NCBI GenBank assembly: GCA_016715625.1
Contig: JADJZU010000046.1
Location: forward strand, 52,894-116,893
Direction of reading: 5' to 3'
Length of the DNA: 64,000 nt
Source: Bacteroidota bacterium
Lineage (GTDB): Bacteria > Bacteroidota > Bacteroidia > Chitinophagales > LD1
Made by a program: the position numbers and the translations under genes. Below the pieces are notes generated by a model. The model was not told the DNA's origin, ran no database searches, and was given only the letters and a program-made list of their open reading frames with translations. How positions within the stretch are numbered: the first letter of the stretch is position 1; each line of letters starts with the position of its first letter. Below, in pieces: positions 35,764 to 45,272 of the stretch.

Positions 35764-36411
35764 ATGGACAACCCCACACCAATGCCTCCGATTTTAGCCA
35801 CTGGCCTTCTGGCCTTGCACGTTACCGGTGGCACAGTGGCCTTGCTATCGGGTCTGGTGGCCATGCTGCTGGATAAAAACAAAAAGAAACATCGGCAGGT
35901 GGGTTTGGTTTTCTTTTGGGCCATGAATATGGTAGCCGCATCTGCTGTTGGGCTTGCCTTTGCGAAAAGCAATCTTTTTTTGCTGGCAATAGGCGTTTTC
36001 AGCTTTTACATGAATTTTACGGGCTATCGGGCTATCAAGAACAAATCCATGAAATACGCCCCGATAGATTGGCTGGTGACGCTGCTTGCTTTCGGCACAG
36101 CGGTTTTTATGCTTAGCACGGGCAACAAAATTCTGCTTGTATTCGGTAGCATACTTCTATTTCTCAACTACCGAAACACCAAACTACAATGGGTGAGCGA
36201 TGAAGAGCGCAAAGCTAAACGCCCCTGGCGCTATCTGGCTCACCTGGGCAATATGAGTGGCACATATCTATCAGCTGCCACGGCCTTTGTGGTGGTGAAC
36301 ATTGATTTCGTTAAACCGGTTTGGTTAGTCTGGCTGATACCCACCCTGATTGGAGTTCCGCTCATCGTTTACTACACCCGGGTTTGGAAAAAGAAACTTC
36401 ACATCCCTTAA
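35764..36411 (+). CDS. DUF2306-like membrane protein
   Basis: 215 residues with about seven hydrophobic segments. LLALHVTGGTVALLSGLVAML near the start and HRQVGLVFFWAMN, then RYLAHLGNMSGTYLSAATAF, are typical of the DUF2306 family. The conserved histidines (ALHVTGG, KHRQVG, AHLGNM) sit in or near membrane helices and could bind metal or haem, but that is inference. No known function. It lies 49 bp upstream of the dsbD gene on the same strand. Confidence 0.7.
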   Translation: MDNPTPMPPILATGLLALHVTGGTVALLSGLVAMLLDKNKKKHRQVGLVFFWAMNMVAASAVGLAFAKSNLFLLAIGVFSFYMNFTGYRAIKNKSMKYAPIDWLVTLLAFGTAVFMLSTGNKILLVFGSILLFLNYRNTKLQWVSDEERKAKRPWRYLAHLGNMSGTYLSAATAFVVVNIDFVKPVWLVWLIPTLIGVPLIVYYTRVWKKKLHIP

Positions 36412-36460
36412 CGAGGAGGAATGGATATTCTCCTATTTTCGAACCCTGAAATAAATTTTC

Positions 36461-38503
36461 ATGAAACGAATTGCCCTTCTCAGTTTACTCCTCGGAACCC
36501 TATTCACGACTCATGCGCAAATATTAAACCCCGTAAAGTGGACTTGGAAAGCGCAGGAAACGGCCAAAGGAGAATACAAACTTGTATTCACTGCCAAGAT
36601 TGACCCCAAATGGCATACCTACTCGCAATACATTGGCGAGGGAGGTCCGGTGGCTACTAAATTCACCTTTGACGAAAAGAATAAAGACGTTCAACTGGTG
36701 GGTAAAACCAGCGAAGCCGGTGGCAAAGTACACGATGAGCACGACCCGGTGTTCGACATGCAGCTAAAATATTTTGAAGAAGCGATGGTGTGCGAGCAAA
36801 AAGTAAAAGTGCTGCGCGATACTAAACTGAAAGGCAATTTTGAGTTTATGGTTTGTGACGATGCCCGCTGCCTGCCTCCGGATTTTGTAGAATTTGAGTT
36901 TGACCTGAAGGCAAGCGGTGGAAACACCGGCCGCGACACAGGCAAAACACAGGGCATCCTCCTCGACCCCGAAAAAAAAAACTTTGACGATATGGTGCAG
37001 GCGGTGATTGATTCATCGCTCACCAACGACTCTCTGGCACAGGCCGCAGGTAACCCCACACGATTTGGCACTCCGCTATCAGACTGTGGCGATGTGCAGG
37101 AAGAAAATAAAAGCCTGTGGTCTATCATTCTACTGGGATTTTTGGGCGGATTGGCCGCTTTGGTAACCCCCTGCGTATTTCCAATGATACCGCTCACGGT
37201 TTCTTTTTTCACTAAACGCAGCGAGAGCAAAACCAAGGGAAAGTTTGAAGCCATATTTTATGGGTTCAGTATTGTGTTTATCTACTTCCTGCTGGCAGTT
37301 CCTTTTCTACTCTTCGATATTTCGCCCGATACCTTCAATGAAATTTCGACCGGTGCACCGCTGAATGTTTTCTTCTTTCTCATTTTTGTGGTGTTTGCCT
37401 TTTCCTTCTTTGGTTTTTATGAGATTGAGCTTCCCAATTTTATAGCCAACCGGGCCGATTCAGCTTCGAATGTGGGCGGACTGGTAGGCATCTTTTTTAT
37501 GGCGCTTACGCTGGCGATTGTTTCTTTTTCATGCACCGGGCCTATTATCGGTTCGCTGTTGGTGGGAGCTCTCACTTCTTCCGGAGGCAAGTTAAACCTT
37601 GTTGCGGGGATGACTTCTTTCGGTTTTGCGCTGGCGCTTCCATTTGCAGTGTTTGCCCTGTTTCCCAATTTGATGAAATCGTTGCCCAAATCGGGGGGCT
37701 GGCTGAATTCGGTAAAGGTGGTATTGGGTTTTGTAGAACTGATTTTTGCCGTTAAGTTTTTGTCCAATGCCGATTTGGTATCGCACTGGGGAATCCTGAA
37801 GCGCGAAGTGTTTTTGGGGCTGTGGGTAGCCTTGGGTGCCGGAATGTTCTTTTATCTCATCGGCATACTGAAGTTTCCACACGATTCTCCCATTCAAAAA
37901 CTATCGCCCCTGCGCATCGGGTTCGCAGGCCTGGCCTTGTTATTTACAGCATACACGGCCTACGGCATTCCGGGAAATGATTTAAAATTATTCAGCGGGT
38001 TTCCCCCGCCAAAGTTCTACTCACTGATGGAACAAAAAAGCGAATGCCCCAACAACCTGAATTGTTTTCACAACGACTATGAAGGCGGTATGGCCTATGC
38101 CCGCAAAAACAACAAACCGGTGATTGTAGACTTTACCGGCTGGGCCTGCGTCAATTGCCGCAAAATGGAAGAGAATGTGTGGACCGACCCTTCCATTTAT
38201 AAATTACTGAACGATGATTTTGTACTTATCTCGCTTTATGTAGATGATAAAGAAATGCTGCCCGATTCGGCACAATATGTATCGGATTTTACCGGCAAAA
38301 AAGTGCGAACCGTGGGCAACCGCTTCAGCGAGTTTGAGGCCAAATACTTTAATGAAAATACCCAGCCGCTGTATGTGCTGCTGAGCCCCGATGAAAAACT
38401 GCTGAACAAGCCTCGCCCTTACACCCCCGATATACAGACCTATGCCGAGTGGCTGCAATGCGGCCTCAACGCGCATCAAAAAGCAGCCGGAAAGGGCGAG
38501 TAA
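36461..38503 (+). CDS. dsbD: Thiol:disulfide interchange protein DsbD
   Basis: 680 residues in three parts. After a signal peptide (1-19), an N-terminal immunoglobulin-like domain has the redox pair Cys132/Cys137 (VCDDARCLPPDF). A central membrane domain with about eight helices has Cys238 (LVTPCVFPMIP) and Cys358 (FSCTGPIIG). The C-terminal thioredoxin domain has CVNC (Cys563/Cys566, GWACVNCRKME). Electrons pass from cytoplasmic thioredoxin through the membrane pair to periplasmic proteins, keeping them reduced for protein repair and cytochrome c maturation. A small secreted protein gene follows 12 bp later. Confidence 0.93.
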   Translation: MKRIALLSLLLGTLFTTHAQILNPVKWTWKAQETAKGEYKLVFTAKIDPKWHTYSQYIGEGGPVATKFTFDEKNKDVQLVGKTSEAGGKVHDEHDPVFDMQLKYFEEAMVCEQKVKVLRDTKLKGNFEFMVCDDARCLPPDFVEFEFDLKASGGNTGRDTGKTQGILLDPEKKNFDDMVQAVIDSSLTNDSLAQAAGNPTRFGTPLSDCGDVQEENKSLWSIILLGFLGGLAALVTPCVFPMIPLTVSFFTKRSESKTKGKFEAIFYGFSIVFIYFLLAVPFLLFDISPDTFNEISTGAPLNVFFFLIFVVFAFSFFGFYEIELPNFIANRADSASNVGGLVGIFFMALTLAIVSFSCTGPIIGSLLVGALTSSGGKLNLVAGMTSFGFALALPFAVFALFPNLMKSLPKSGGWLNSVKVVLGFVELIFAVKFLSNADLVSHWGILKREVFLGLWVALGAGMFFYLIGILKFPHDSPIQKLSPLRIGFAGLALLFTAYTAYGIPGNDLKLFSGFPPPKFYSLMEQKSECPNNLNCFHNDYEGGMAYARKNNKPVIVDFTGWACVNCRKMEENVWTDPSIYKLLNDDFVLISLYVDDKEMLPDSAQYVSDFTGKKVRTVGNRFSEFEAKYFNENTQPLYVLLSPDEKLLNKPRPYTPDIQTYAEWLQCGLNAHQKAAGKGE

Positions 38504-38515
38504 AAACGATTTCAC

Positions 38516-39007
38516 TTGAAAAACTATTTGCTGCTGTTTACGCTTGTTTATTCGCTGGCCGGACTGGCGCAAGGTGGCACGCGTCATCTAAAAATGCAAT
38601 CGGCTACTGCTAAAAGATGGGCTGGCGGCATTGCCGGACGAAGTGGCGTAAACTACACGTTTCAGCTCTGCGGAGCCAGCCGCTACAAAATTTCGTTCGA
38701 TAGTATCTGGATAAAAAACGAAGGTGCCTTTTCGCTGAAACCGGAAAACACCTATGATGGGTTGGAGCTAAACATACTTTCGCGGTACGACAGCACAAAG
38801 GCCGCTCACACCATTACTGCCAAGCGGTTACGCATTCAAAGTCTGTATCCCACCCCTGAAGAACTGGCTGTGTTGCAAAGAAAGCCGGATGCCAACCCAT
38901 TTAAAGTAAATAAGGCCGTGGCTGTCATCAGCTATGTGTGTGGGGGCAAAAAGTATTACTTGCCTGTTCGCAGCATCACCGAGCTGGAAAAAGTAAATCA
39001 TCCGTAG
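38516..39007 (+). CDS. Small secreted protein of unknown function
   Basis: 163 residues starting at a TTG 12 bp after the dsbD stop; no better ATG is available before the signal peptide (MKNYLLLFTLVYSLAGLAQ). The mature part is beta-rich with two cysteines (about 51 and 142) that could form a disulfide, and a closing KVNKAVAVISYVCGGKKYYLPVRS cut by a turn. Position after dsbD suggests the two are co-expressed. Family not recognised. Confidence 0.6.
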   Translation: MKNYLLLFTLVYSLAGLAQGGTRHLKMQSATAKRWAGGIAGRSGVNYTFQLCGASRYKISFDSIWIKNEGAFSLKPENTYDGLELNILSRYDSTKAAHTITAKRLRIQSLYPTPEELAVLQRKPDANPFKVNKAVAVISYVCGGKKYYLPVRSITELEKVNHP

Positions 39008-39009
39008 GC

Positions 39010-42000
39010 TTAGCGAAGCACCACCAGTTTCTCATACTTGTTGGCGGTGTTGCCCTGCGAATCGCGCACATGCAATTTGTAAACGTATACACCCTTGCCA
39101 ATCGGGTCGCCATAGTCATCTTTGCCGTCCCACTCAATGTCGTTGACACGATAACCATCGCACGATAAATCTTTTTGAATGCTCTTTACCACTTTACCGC
39201 TCACAGTATAAATCTGTATGCTCACTTTTAAATCATCGCAGGCGCGGTTGTGTTCAAACATAAACTGCGTGCGCGTAGTAAACGGATTAGGATAATTGTA
39301 GACATGACTCAAGGCCAGTTTGGCATCGGAGGCCACAATAAACTCGGTGTATTCTTCCGATGAATTGTTGTGAATATCCCATGCTTTTACTTTGAGTGTG
39401 TGCCGTCCATCAGCCAGCTTGGCAAAGGGATATTTCACTGCTCCCTTTCTGAAATTATCGAGCTCGCTTTCGTAAAAGTCGTTGAGCACAATTTTATTCT
39501 GTGTGTTGTCGTCCAGTATGGCGGTGAGGTCGTGGCCTATGCCATTGCCCACGGTATTGATGCCGGTTTCGTCCGTAAGCTTGGCGAGCAGGATGGGCGA
39601 CTGATTGGTGGTGCCGCCAAATACAAACTTCTCATCATTCATAAATAAATCGACCTGTGGCCCGCCATAATCGGCAGTAAACGAATCGGCCGAGCCGCCA
39701 ATAATTACATTGGAGGTGTAGCCGTGTCCATCCACAAAGTTGCCATTATCGGCATAGTAACTGATGCGCCCGTTGCCGAACTGATAGTCGATATCCTTGG
39801 GCACAATGAACGAAAAGCTGAACTCCCCGTTGATGACGCTGGCCTTGCCCTTAAAGAGAATGTTCTTGAACAAAGGAAAGTTGACCAGCGGACTGCTGCC
39901 ATCGTTCTGCAAGGTTTTTTGAGTCGTTATCTTGTCAAACACCAGCGGGTATACCACGCCCTGGAACGAGGTCATCTTATTGTTGTTGCCATCGCGTATT
40001 TCGCCACGGATGGTTACCTCTTCCAGTGCTTTCAATGTATCGGCCTGTGATGATACGGGCACATTGTTAACGGCTGTGGTGGCCACATTCATCTGCGGAT
40101 AGTTCAAGGTGATGGCAGGGTCACCTAGCAGTGTAAATTTTCGGGTATTGGTAATGTCGGTCACCACATTGTTTTTGGTGAGCATATTCATTTCGCCCAG
40201 GGTCGGGTGCGATTTGCCGTTGTAAGGTTCCAGCAAAAATTCAAAGGCCTTGGTGTTAAGGGCCTTGTTGGCATTGGAGTAAACCAGACGCACTGTGGTG
40301 AGCGAACCTATAGCTCCTCCCTTGCCATTCACTATCAGCCATTCACCGGCTGTGCGCTCGGGCGCATCAAACCGGCTAAACTCGCAGGTGGCAGTGATAA
40401 AGAGCGGTAGTTTCTCTTTATTGTTGAGCACCACAATTTCGCTTTGGTTAAAAATGCGCTCATGCGCCCAGTTGGTTTCGCCACCGTGGCCCACCCAGTT
40501 GAGCACCAGGGTTCCGGAATTGATTTTATTCAGAATAGCAGTGTTTACATCGGGATAGCGGTCACCGGCCGGAGTGGGCAACTGCTTGTAAGCATCCAGG
40601 TATATTTTATCGAAATTATACTCGGGGTGGTTGGTGCGGGCATCTTCGCATATAGCCTCGCTGTCGTATAAGTGCACGCCACTATCTTCATCATCGGCTA
40701 TAAAGGTAACCGTGTTTCGCCAGCTGTTGTTGGATGTAATTTCGACACACGAAGCATCTTTTTGCGGGCGCTTATAGTTTTTGATTTTGTTCACCACCTC
40801 CCAGGCTTCCTGTGCCGTTTCTACGGGGAGCCTGCCGATGGAAATATCCAAATCCTCGGCAGAGTTGGTAATGTTTCCGCCTTCGTTCTCGTCCAGCAAA
40901 CCATAAAAATCATCGCTGGTATAAGTGGAAGTCTGCGAGTAGCTCTCGTTGCTCTGATAGGTAGAAATGAAATTGGTTTTGTTGGGCTCGCGGTCTTTGG
41001 GGTCGTAGCTGCCATCGCCCATCAGCAATAAATATTGCGGCATTAAAGCAGTGTCGGTGCCGGCCCGGTCATAGAGCATTTTCATAAAATCGCGGGTGGC
41101 CGATATATCGGGCCGGCCGCTGCCAAACTCGTTGTAGATTTGCGATATGCGCACCACACTCACCGACAGGCCATCGAAGGTGCGGTGAAAATCGGCCAGT
41201 TCGTTGCTGGCGGCTTCAAAATCATCGTGGGTCACAATCACCATATCAGGTTCGCCCACCGCATGTAAATTTTGATTGGCCACGGTGCCTATGTATTCGG
41301 GAGCGGAGAAATTAGCCGCTGCATTAAAGGCAATAAATTCTTCCAGATCATCGGTCACTGCCTGAAACGAAAAAGCCGAACCACTCAGCGTGCCGCCCAT
41401 TTGCGTAATGCTGCTGATGTCGGTCACATTCCACACGCGGGTATTGCCGTTGGCGTTGTTGAGGATAAACTGCGACACATTGCCCGAACCGATGGACTCT
41501 ATGCTGCGGAAACTCATAAAATCGCCACTCAGGCTCAGGCCGCACTGAAGCAGGAGCTCAAACCAATCGATATAAACGGCAGCCGTGCCGGTGGGGTCGC
41601 TGCTGATGTTAAAGGTATAGCCCACATTGATGGCATCGGAGGTAGCGTTATAGGCAGCAGAAGCAATATAGGGCAAGGCCCCCGGAGGATAAGAACCGCT
41701 GCTGATGCCCGGCTCGTTGTGATTGATGAGTTGCTGCCCGTTGATGCTCACCAGCGTATTGGACCCGGTGGATGTTTTGGCGGCTATGGATGATTTAATG
41801 CGTACCGGAGTAGCGGTAACCAGATTCGGGAAATTATAGTTGAAGGTGCTGCTGTTATTAAAGCTGCTCATTTTATCGCCCAGCCATATTTTTCCGCTTT
41901 TGAGCACGCTCTCTTCGTCCACATCGCGGTAGGCGTGCTCGTCAAACCTGGTAATGGTTTTATTGGCCACCGCGGTATTGGTTTGCACGGGTACCCGCTT

Positions 42001-42858
42001 GCCGGTGCCGGCATCGGGAGTCAGGAAATAATAGGTTTTATCGCTATACAGATTTTTGAGATGCGAAAAAGTCTGGCTGCCGGCATCGTATTTCCACTCA
42101 TCGGGCATTTGCCCGTAAAAGAGCAGATAGTCGCCCTCGTCAAAACGATTATTGCTGTTGTTGTCCTGCAGCAAGGTGGGGTTTTCGGCCAGGTCATCGA
42201 ATCGGGGCTGGTTGTTTTCGTCCGGCACCATGCCGCCTCCGTTGCCATAAATAGCGAGGCTGCTGAGCGAAAAACTGTTGGGGTCCAGGTTCAGTTTGTT
42301 TTTGATAAAACTGTAATCCACTTTAAACATACCCTCGCTGTTCACCGCTATTTTATACCAGCGCCCGCTGGCCAGCACCGAGTTGGCAGCATAAGCCTGA
42401 CCCGAGCGCTTCTGCATTTTGGGCGTGAGCATAACGCGGAGCGTAAAGGTTTCCAGTTTCTCTATTTGCCCCGCAGCATTTTTGCGATAAGGCAATACCT
42501 CTACCCAAACACGTGGCTGTTTTTTCTGAATCGCTATATCGGAGCGCAACTGCACTTCATTGGTAATAAAAGCCTCGCTGCCGGGTGCCAGATTTACGGG
42601 CGAATACACCGCATTGGCAAGCTCTACACGCACATCGCCTGCGCTGCTCACCGGAATGCGCTCTACATACACCGCCAGCATGTTTTTTTCCTCACTGTGG
42701 CCGGCATTCGCAAAGGTGGGTTGCGAAATCTGCTTACCCTCTATGGTTACAATGGTGCGGGGCTTGGCCTGCCAGTTTAACTGGCGTGCGTAGTCCTGCG
42801 CCAAGGCCGGAAGTGAAAGAAGGCCTGCACAGACCAGCAGTATGCTTTTGAGCAACAT
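39010..42858 (-). CDS. porU: Type IX secretion system sortase PorU
   Basis: About 1282 residues from the ATG at 42858, which gives the signal peptide MLLKSILLVCAGLLSLPALA; in-frame ATGs at 42891-42900 would add up to 14 residues. It has a peptidase C25 (gingipain-like) domain: catalytic His in WVGHGGETNWAHE (codon at 40486-40488) and catalytic Cys in ITATCEFSRFD (codon at 40384-40386). The C-terminus is a FlgD-like Ig/sorting domain (NYPNPFTTRTQFMF...GKGVYVYKLHVRD). PorU removes T9SS sorting domains and attaches cargo to the cell surface. The window encodes several such cargo proteins. It diverges from the porP/sprF-like gene; porV is not in the window. Confidence 0.93.
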   Translation of the reverse strand: MLLKSILLVCAGLLSLPALAQDYARQLNWQAKPRTIVTIEGKQISQPTFANAGHSEEKNMLAVYVERIPVSSAGDVRVELANAVYSPVNLAPGSEAFITNEVQLRSDIAIQKKQPRVWVEVLPYRKNAAGQIEKLETFTLRVMLTPKMQKRSGQAYAANSVLASGRWYKIAVNSEGMFKVDYSFIKNKLNLDPNSFSLSSLAIYGNGGGMVPDENNQPRFDDLAENPTLLQDNNSNNRFDEGDYLLFYGQMPDEWKYDAGSQTFSHLKNLYSDKTYYFLTPDAGTGKRVPVQTNTAVANKTITRFDEHAYRDVDEESVLKSGKIWLGDKMSSFNNSSTFNYNFPNLVTATPVRIKSSIAAKTSTGSNTLVSINGQQLINHNEPGISSGSYPPGALPYIASAAYNATSDAINVGYTFNISSDPTGTAAVYIDWFELLLQCGLSLSGDFMSFRSIESIGSGNVSQFILNNANGNTRVWNVTDISSITQMGGTLSGSAFSFQAVTDDLEEFIAFNAAANFSAPEYIGTVANQNLHAVGEPDMVIVTHDDFEAASNELADFHRTFDGLSVSVVRISQIYNEFGSGRPDISATRDFMKMLYDRAGTDTALMPQYLLLMGDGSYDPKDREPNKTNFISTYQSNESYSQTSTYTSDDFYGLLDENEGGNITNSAEDLDISIGRLPVETAQEAWEVVNKIKNYKRPQKDASCVEITSNNSWRNTVTFIADDEDSGVHLYDSEAICEDARTNHPEYNFDKIYLDAYKQLPTPAGDRYPDVNTAILNKINSGTLVLNWVGHGGETNWAHERIFNQSEIVVLNNKEKLPLFITATCEFSRFDAPERTAGEWLIVNGKGGAIGSLTTVRLVYSNANKALNTKAFEFLLEPYNGKSHPTLGEMNMLTKNNVVTDITNTRKFTLLGDPAITLNYPQMNVATTAVNNVPVSSQADTLKALEEVTIRGEIRDGNNNKMTSFQGVVYPLVFDKITTQKTLQNDGSSPLVNFPLFKNILFKGKASVINGEFSFSFIVPKDIDYQFGNGRISYYADNGNFVDGHGYTSNVIIGGSADSFTADYGGPQVDLFMNDEKFVFGGTTNQSPILLAKLTDETGINTVGNGIGHDLTAILDDNTQNKIVLNDFYESELDNFRKGAVKYPFAKLADGRHTLKVKAWDIHNNSSEEYTEFIVASDAKLALSHVYNYPNPFTTRTQFMFEHNRACDDLKVSIQIYTVSGKVVKSIQKDLSCDGYRVNDIEWDGKDDYGDPIGKGVYVYKLHVRDSQGNTANKYEKLVVLR

Positions 42859-42966
42859 AAACTTCTTGTATGAAGAGAGAGAATAAACCATTTGCATCAT
42901 TATTTTAGCCCGCTAATTTTAAAAACAGCGCAATAAAACGGAGGTTTATCAGTTTTATTGCTTTGT

Positions 42967-44025
42967 ATGCAAACATCACAAATTTTGGCTGCACCGTTTA
43001 AATATTCGTTCCTCTTTTTGCTCACGCTCGGCACCCTGCTTGCTGCGCAGGCGCAGGATGTGGAAATGAGCCAGTATTTCAGTGCGCCCCTGCATCTTAA
43101 TCCGGCTTTAGCGGGCATCAGCTACGGCCCCCGTGTAACGGCCAACTACCGCAACCAGTGGAGCGCCCTAGGCGATGGCTTTAACGGAGGCTACACCACT
43201 TACATGGCCGGCTTTGATATGCATATTCTGAAAATGCGCGGAGGCATCGGGGCCCTGTTTACGGCCGACCAGATTATGAATAACCTCTTCGCCAGCTACC
43301 GCGCCACGGTGATGTATTCGCAGCAGATTAAGATAAACCGCAAAATGGCTATCAAGATAGGCGTGTCGGGCAGCTACATACACCAGCGCATTAAGTGGAA
43401 CGAGCTGCTGTGGAGCGATATGATAAACCCCTACACCGGTTTTTACAACAATATAGACCAGCTGAACCCCACAGCCGAACCCATCCCGGCCAAAACATTT
43501 ACCCACCAGGGCGACATGGGCGCGGGGGCCGTTTTTTTTACCGAGAAGGTATATGTAGGCTTTGCGGTAAACAATCTGCTCATGCGCAAGCAATCTATCA
43601 GCGGCAATAGCGATGAGGCCGTGCCTATGAAGTTTACGGTTCACTTTGGGGCCAATCTGCCCATTAAGCACAAGGCCGACATGCGCTACAAAGTGTGGCT
43701 TTCGCCCAATTTGCTGTTTGTGAATCAGGGCAAGGCCTTTCAGGTAGATGCTTCGTTTCTCACAGGCATCAGCTTTGTGTATTTTGGTTTAGGGGCCCGC
43801 TATTCTATCTACAATGCCGATGCCATAATCGGCTATCTGGGTTTCAAGAAAGGAAAGTTCCGGGTGGGCTACAGCTACGACTACACCATATCGCCCCTCA
43901 TGAATAAATCGGGCGGCTCGCACGAGCTGTCGTTTACCTTTAACTGGAGCGGTGGCGATGACAACTCCCTGAACCCGCGAAAGCTCAAAGGCTATGTGCC
44001 CTGCCCCGATATTCTGAATTTTTGA
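42967..44025 (+). CDS. PorP/SprF family T9SS outer-membrane protein
   Basis: 352 residues from the ATG at 42967 (a TTG three codons upstream is also in frame). A signal peptide ends at about 30 (LLAAQAQD) and is followed by the family opening VEMSQYFSAPLHLNPALAG and NYRNQWSAL. The rest is an outer-membrane barrel with alternating strands. PorP/SprF proteins assist secretion or surface attachment of particular T9SS cargo such as SprB-type adhesins. The gene diverges from porU with about 110 bp between starts, and the non-coding array follows it. Confidence 0.9.
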   Translation: MQTSQILAAPFKYSFLFLLTLGTLLAAQAQDVEMSQYFSAPLHLNPALAGISYGPRVTANYRNQWSALGDGFNGGYTTYMAGFDMHILKMRGGIGALFTADQIMNNLFASYRATVMYSQQIKINRKMAIKIGVSGSYIHQRIKWNELLWSDMINPYTGFYNNIDQLNPTAEPIPAKTFTHQGDMGAGAVFFTEKVYVGFAVNNLLMRKQSISGNSDEAVPMKFTVHFGANLPIKHKADMRYKVWLSPNLLFVNQGKAFQVDASFLTGISFVYFGLGARYSIYNADAIIGYLGFKKGKFRVGYSYDYTISPLMNKSGGSHELSFTFNWSGGDDNSLNPRKLKGYVPCPDILNF

Positions 44026-44160
44026 GGTTTTTCACTTTCCTTCCTCCAGCAACACCGCAATGGATTGGCCCCAGCAGGTCCTGTCTCTACCTAATGGAAG
44101 TAGGGTCATGCTCAACCCCCATAAGCTAAAAGGCATGTTTTTGATTTCTTTTCGCTTAAA

Positions 44161-44573
44161 AACACAGATTTCTATCAACTCAACACAGGAAATGGTAATA
44201 CAAACATACGCTGATGTAATGCAAACACTGCCAATCATGGCTTCTTTACAGAGTTTTTGAACAAAAACATAGACATTTTATAGCTAAACACAGAAATAAA
44301 TGAAATCAACATAGATGCAGAAGGAAAAAACATAGATGTAAATCATTTTAACACGCTTTTTTTTGAAAAAAATCTGTGTTGAGCTATTAAACATCCGTGT
44401 TAAGTTACTTATCTTCCGTGTTTACCTGTAAAAAATCAGTGTTTTGTTAATAAATATCTGTGTTTTGTTCTATTAGAAGCGTGTTTAGTTATTAAAAATC
44501 TATGTTAAGTCGTTAAAGTTCTGTGTTAAGTTCATATCTGTGTATCTGTGTTGAGTTGATATTTATGAGTGTT
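44161..44573. repeat. Two opposed arrays of 21-bp units around a T7-G-A7 centre
   Basis: Within the 753-bp gap 44026-44778 an 8-bp core repeats at exact 21-bp steps. Left arm, AACAYAGA orientation, starts at 44161, 44182, 44203, 44224, 44245 (degenerate), 44266, 44287, 44308, 44329 and 44350. Right arm, TCTGTGTT orientation, starts at 44373, 44394, 44415, 44436, 44457, 44478, 44499 and 44520; an extra half copy at 44537 shifts the phase by 4 bp, then 44545 and 44566. The arms are mirror images about base 44365, inside TTTTTTTGAAAAAAA (44358-44372). The right-arm consensus is TCTGTGTTAAGTTATTAAA plus two bases. Spacers between cores vary and do not pair well, so this looks like a row of protein-binding sites rather than an RNA hairpin. 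The flanks 44026-44160 and 44574-44749 hold nothing recognisable. Confidence 0.85.
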
Positions 44574-44749
44574 AAGCCGTATAAATACGCCAACGTGGCA
44601 CCATTCTTAAACAAAAGTTGCAGAAATGGCATATTCGAGGGTTAGGGGACAATCAACGGCAGGTAGCAACAATGTAAAAAAAATGTGGCGGAGGCTATGT
44701 GGCAACGCCTGTGTAAGCATTCAGAAGCCCTCATTGTGCGCACTTCTGC

Positions 44750-44757
44750 TATTTTTG
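44750..44757 (+). promoter_or_regulatory. Predicted -7 element of the 44779 gene
   Basis: TATTTTTG matches TAnnTTTG at every fixed position and ends 21 bp before the ATG. No good -33 TTTG is seen at the usual distance. Confidence 0.4.
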
Positions 44758-44778
44758 GCTGCCTGAAAATATGCCCTC

Positions 44779-45246
44779 ATGAAGAAACTGTTGACCCTGT
44801 TGTGTGTATGTTCGTTGCAATTGGTGTATGCCCAGAATTTTAGCGGCAAACTCCGAATCCTCAACGATTTAGTAGAGAAGATAAACATGAAAAACGCGTC
44901 CGACCTGCTGCGGGGCTACCAGTACCGCTTTGGCACCGATATCAGCAAGACCAAGAGCAAAACCTATTTATATGGCCATCAAACCAACAGTGATGACATA
45001 GCAGTCGTTTACTTTTCGGAGAAAAATGAGTTTCAGGGGCTTTTGCTCACCTTCTCCAATAAGGAGTATAAATCGGCTATCAGGGAACTAAAGGAGCTTG
45101 GGTTTAAGGAGGTGCGCAGAGAGCGTAATGGCAAAGAGCTGGAAGTGCAATGGCGCAGGCCGGGCTATCGTCATGCCTTTGTCAGCGATGACGTGCACAA
45201 AAAAATCTACCTCTACAACCGCGATTATCTCGATAAGTATAAATAA
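44779..45246 (+). CDS. Small secreted protein of unknown function
   Basis: 155 residues with a signal peptide (about 1-18, VYAQ). The mature protein is basic (KTKSKTYLYGHQTN, KEVRRERNGKELEVQWRRPGYR) and mixed alpha/beta, with no cysteine and no recognised family. It lies between the 21-bp array and murF, converging with murF. A -7-like element is at 44750-44757. Confidence 0.65.
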   Translation: MKKLLTLLCVCSLQLVYAQNFSGKLRILNDLVEKINMKNASDLLRGYQYRFGTDISKTKSKTYLYGHQTNSDDIAVVYFSEKNEFQGLLLTFSNKEYKSAIRELKELGFKEVRRERNGKELEVQWRRPGYRHAFVSDDVHKKIYLYNRDYLDKYK

Positions 45247-45272
45247 GCCGGCACTCCCTGTCCTGGCTGTAT

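Noticed and set aside
36414..36423. SD-like GAGGAGGA followed by ATG at 36421
   Set aside because: The 60-residue frame it would start overlaps the signal peptide of dsbD in another frame and has no features of a protein.
44060..44260. 66-residue open frame running into the 21-bp array
   Set aside because: No ribosome site or known motif, and it enters the repeat units without keeping a repeated peptide (21 is a multiple of three, yet the frame stops).
44161..44573. Replication origin or CRISPR array
   Set aside because: Cores do not resemble DnaA boxes (TTATCCACA) and no dnaA or dnaN is near. Units are too short and evenly packed for CRISPR, and the two arms are inverted.
44581..44749. Small RNA or riboswitch before the 44779 gene
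   Set aside because: Only a -7 element is convincing; no conserved riboswitch core or strong hairpin was found.
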